Shown: one piece after another, positions 61,906 to 64,000 of the stretch
Numbering within the stretch: the first letter of the stretch is position 1
How the letters are laid out: each line of letters starts with the position of its first letter
Assembly (NCBI GenBank): GCA_963665525.1
Contig: OY762280.1
Span: 1,302,001 to 1,366,000 of the forward strand
Origin: UBA12077 sp963665525
GTDB lineage: Bacteria > Bacteroidota > Bacteroidia > Bacteroidales > UBA12077
Direction of reading: 5' to 3'
DNA length: 64,000 bases
Program-made: the position numbers and the translations under genes
Notes under the pieces: model-generated
Databases searched by the model: none
What the model saw: the letters and a program-made list of their open reading frames with translations, nothing else
What the model was told of the DNA's origin: nothing

Positions 61906-62628
61906 TTATGGTGTATTGAGTTTCTTGACCAGATGATTTTGAAAAAGCAATATATCAGAGCTTTGTGTTATAGGGAGGCATTTATAGCGAGCTGAAGATT
62001 GTTTCATGTTTTTATAAATTCCTTTTTCAAGCATGGTTTGTTGGCTACATCCCGAAACAAAATATAAATCGATGAGTCCTTGCTTTAGAAACACACTGAA
62101 TTCTTCAGCTTTCATTTCTCTTTTGTTATGATATAAGGGTCTGATATAATAATCTACATAAGTTTCTTTGGGTTTTGCAGAAGAAATATACGGACCAATA
62201 ATATCCAAATCGTTGATAGCCTGAACAAGGTTTCTTTTATATGTTAATGATGATCTTGATTCTAGTTTTATGATCTTATCATTTAAGTTATTTCGGATTT
62301 TAATATCATATTCATTTTCAGGGCTTTCAAAATTATCAGTCCGTACATCATCATAACGAATCACCTCACAATTGTTTAAATTAGAATTAGCAAGCCAGGA
62401 TTTTATTAATTCAACAGCATAAATCTCAGCAATCATTCCACGAAACTGATTTTGTAGTTTTAATTCCTGACTGCGTTCTCTCCCATCTTGTCCTGCTTGT
62501 ATTGTGTGTAAAACTTTTAATTTGGCTTGACGTGCCGCTCTAGAAATAAGATCAGAACTAATATCTAAGTTCACCTTAACAATGTTCCATTCACCTTTTT
62601 GACTTGCTATTTTTTTATACTCGAACAT
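61906..62628 (-). CDS. Putative restriction endonuclease paired with the adenine methyltransferase
   Basis: 240 residues, not recognised with certainty. GMIAEIYAVELIKSWL resembles the first helix of nuclease folds, and ENEYDIKIRNN followed by IIKLESRSSLTYKR gives a D-x(n)-E-x-R pattern like a variant PD-(D/E)xK core. No signal peptide or membrane segment. It starts three bases after the methyltransferase stop, so the two are co-transcribed, the usual arrangement for a type II pair. The nuclease call rests on context and weak motifs; a specificity or accessory protein is also possible. It converges in direction with the SOS cassette but lies upstream of lexA. Confidence 0.5.
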   Translation of the reverse strand: MFEYKKIASQKGEWNIVKVNLDISSDLISRAARQAKLKVLHTIQAGQDGRERSQELKLQNQFRGMIAEIYAVELIKSWLANSNLNNCEVIRYDDVRTDNFESPENEYDIKIRNNLNDKIIKLESRSSLTYKRNLVQAINDLDIIGPYISSAKPKETYVDYYIRPLYHNKREMKAEEFSVFLKQGLIDLYFVSGCSQQTMLEKGIYKNMKQSSARYKCLPITQSSDILLFQNHLVKKLNTP

Positions 62629-62631
62629 ATA

Positions 62632-64000
62632 TTAAACTGATTTTATACGACGCTTAATAGTTTTTAATGACTCCGATTTATTTTTTCGGATTTGAACATA
62701 TTGAACAGCTTCGTTACGAATGATTTCTGTATCTTTCTCGTTAAACCCAAGCGCTTTCATAATTAATGAGTCCAGTTGTTTACGATCATCATAATCCATT
62801 TCTTGGAAAATAGATTTTTGAGCCCTGTTATTCATCGATTCCATAATATGGCTTAATTCATCGATATTTTTCAATAAGTACTTGGGATGCAGTATTAGTG
62901 TATCTTCCAAAACATTTACATCAACATCGCTTAATGTTTGACTACCGGTTAATTGCCTTGAAAAGAGATCGATAAAAAATCTAAAGATAGTACTGTTTAA
63001 TATGGCAAATAAGATATCTGCATAGTTAGTATATTCAGGTTTTATACAAATATTATAATTGACTTTATCGCAATAAACCTGTGCCTTTCGATTATCGATG
63101 AAACAGAACCTCTCACCTATTTTTGAAGGAAAAATAAAATCTCCTACAGCTATATTATTTCCAAGCTGGTACCATTCAGTATGACCATTTGCAGATTTAC
63201 GTGCTGCGCATGTAGGTCTTTGATTAATTTTATACTTGGATGATTCAGCTACTTTAATGTATTTTAAGAGATCATCTTCTGATTTTGACAACTGTTCTTC
63301 AGGGCTTTTAATATCTAGAACAGAAAGCTTTATAGTATTTTGGTTTATCGTGAGATTTTGTACTTCACGTTGAGTTTTTAATATGGGTTTTATATGTTTT
63401 CTATCGATGATATAATGAGTACGATCAAGTTTTGAATAGTACCAACCATATCTTTCCCAGAACGTTTTGTTTTTCTTGAGTAAATTAGAAGCTTTTTGTG
63501 TTTCATCAATCAGGTAAAAGAAATGGTTGGCTCCTGTTTTTATTCCGTATTGAACATTACAAAGTTCTCTTAAGGGAATAAGCTTATTATTTGCATGAGA
63601 TAGTATGCGATGATAAATTTCAGGAGATCTTAAGTATTTTGCACCCCAGTGACCGTTATGATATTTACCTTTTTTAGTGCTTTGTGCTTCAAGATTACCT
63701 TGCTTAATTGGGAAAACTGAAAGTATTTCAGAATGAATTTCTTTTGTGTTTTCAATAGATTCAACAAATTCAATGACATGATTCAACCTATTTTCATCAC
63801 AAACATCCCCAATAATTTTCGAGTAATTTGTTTTAATTTTAACAAATTTTGTGAGATGGTTTTCTCTCTTTACCTGGTCGCTACATTTCTCAATAATTAA
63901 CACAACAGTATTAACCGATGCAGTTTTAAAACTCCTCGTATCTTGTTGATCTATAATAGCAACAATCTTGAAATGATCTAACAGGAATTTTTGTAAATCT
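62632..64000 (-). CDS. Eco57I/TaqI-like N6-adenine DNA methyltransferase, C-terminal part (runs off right edge)
   Basis: At least 456 residues; the frame is open through the right edge. A GTG at 63903 is internal, not the start, because the upstream codons continue a conserved segment (DLQKFLLDHFKIVAIIDQQD, then ASVNTVVLIIEKC), as in N6-methyltransferases after the NPPY motif. NPPY itself must lie beyond 64000. The rest is a target-recognition region: LRELCNVQYGIKTGANHFFY, RPTCAARKSANG, YADILFAILNSTIFRFFIDL and GSQTLSDVDVNVLED match the TaqI-type recognition domain. It forms a two-gene unit with the next ORF. Product: a type II or IIG adenine methyltransferase of unknown site. Confidence 0.85.
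   Translation of the reverse strand, partial: DLQKFLLDHFKIVAIIDQQDTRSFKTASVNTVVLIIEKCSDQVKRENHLTKFVKIKTNYSKIIGDVCDENRLNHVIEFVESIENTKEIHSEILSVFPIKQGNLEAQSTKKGKYHNGHWGAKYLRSPEIYHRILSHANNKLIPLRELCNVQYGIKTGANHFFYLIDETQKASNLLKKNKTFWERYGWYYSKLDRTHYIIDRKHIKPILKTQREVQNLTINQNTIKLSVLDIKSPEEQLSKSEDDLLKYIKVAESSKYKINQRPTCAARKSANGHTEWYQLGNNIAVGDFIFPSKIGERFCFIDNRKAQVYCDKVNYNICIKPEYTNYADILFAILNSTIFRFFIDLFSRQLTGSQTLSDVDVNVLEDTLILHPKYLLKNIDELSHIMESMNNRAQKSIFQEMDYDDRKQLDSLIMKALGFNEKDTEIIRNEAVQYVQIRKNKSESLKTIKRRIKSV

Noticed and set aside
63901..63903. GTG as the true start of the right-edge methyltransferase
   Set aside because: The frame stays open to the edge and upstream codons encode a conserved segment of N6-methyltransferases, so the gene is partial.

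Overview
The window reads as a stretch of an AT-rich Bacteroidota chromosome, most like a marine Bacteroidia of the Marinilabiliales/Marinifilaceae kind. That placement is an inference. It rests on recurrent TTTG-N18-20-TAnnTTTG promoter patterns, no obvious Shine-Dalgarno sites, the phylum-typical small protein DUF4295 after rpmB-rpmG, DUF2027-Smr, DUF6588 and DUF6340 proteins, and large hybrid two-component sensors.

1-34.5 kb is mostly core genome: queA (partial), DUF2027-Smr, rnpB, an EFR1-type ferredoxin, slyD, a barrel protein, a serine hydrolase, two histidine-kinase loci, kdsA, rarA, a dCache/GAF/PAS sensor, fabG, an M48 protease, cinA, rpmB-rpmG-DUF4295, ftsY, rimO, tpx, clpC, gyrA and a TPR protein. 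Two oddities stand out here. rnpB carries one palindromic 27-mer in opposite orientations in its P3 and P12 hairpins. The serine hydrolase gene has a structured leader behind a strong promoter.

34.5-44.5 kb is an accessory island. Two long non-coding repeats in the same orientation, sharing an 85-bp perfect match, bracket a compact five-gene leftward operon: a C5-cytosine methyltransferase, a 992-residue protein with an N-terminal MORC/MutL-like GHKL ATPase and a C-terminal histidine-kinase-like GHKL module, a receiver-like protein, an OLD-like ATPase with TOPRIM-type motifs, and Vsr. There is no conventional restriction endonuclease. I infer a defence or modification system with phosphorelay-like control, and this is the most interesting part of the window. 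A truncated LuxR-type HTH fragment lies at its right border.

44.5-56 kb holds an envelope cluster: a secreted transglutaminase-like protein, penicillin-binding protein 1C (pbpC), an M23 peptidase and a very large alpha-2-macroglobulin lipoprotein. 56-61.9 kb is an SOS mutagenesis cassette: lexA, a Y-family polymerase, a DnaE2-like polymerase and a SRAP (YedK/HMCES) protein, all leftward, from a lexA promoter that looks leaderless. At the right edge lies a second modification locus: the C-terminal part of an Eco57I-like adenine methyltransferase, running off the window, and a 240-residue partner that may be its nuclease.

No tRNA, rRNA, CRISPR array or transposase gene was seen.
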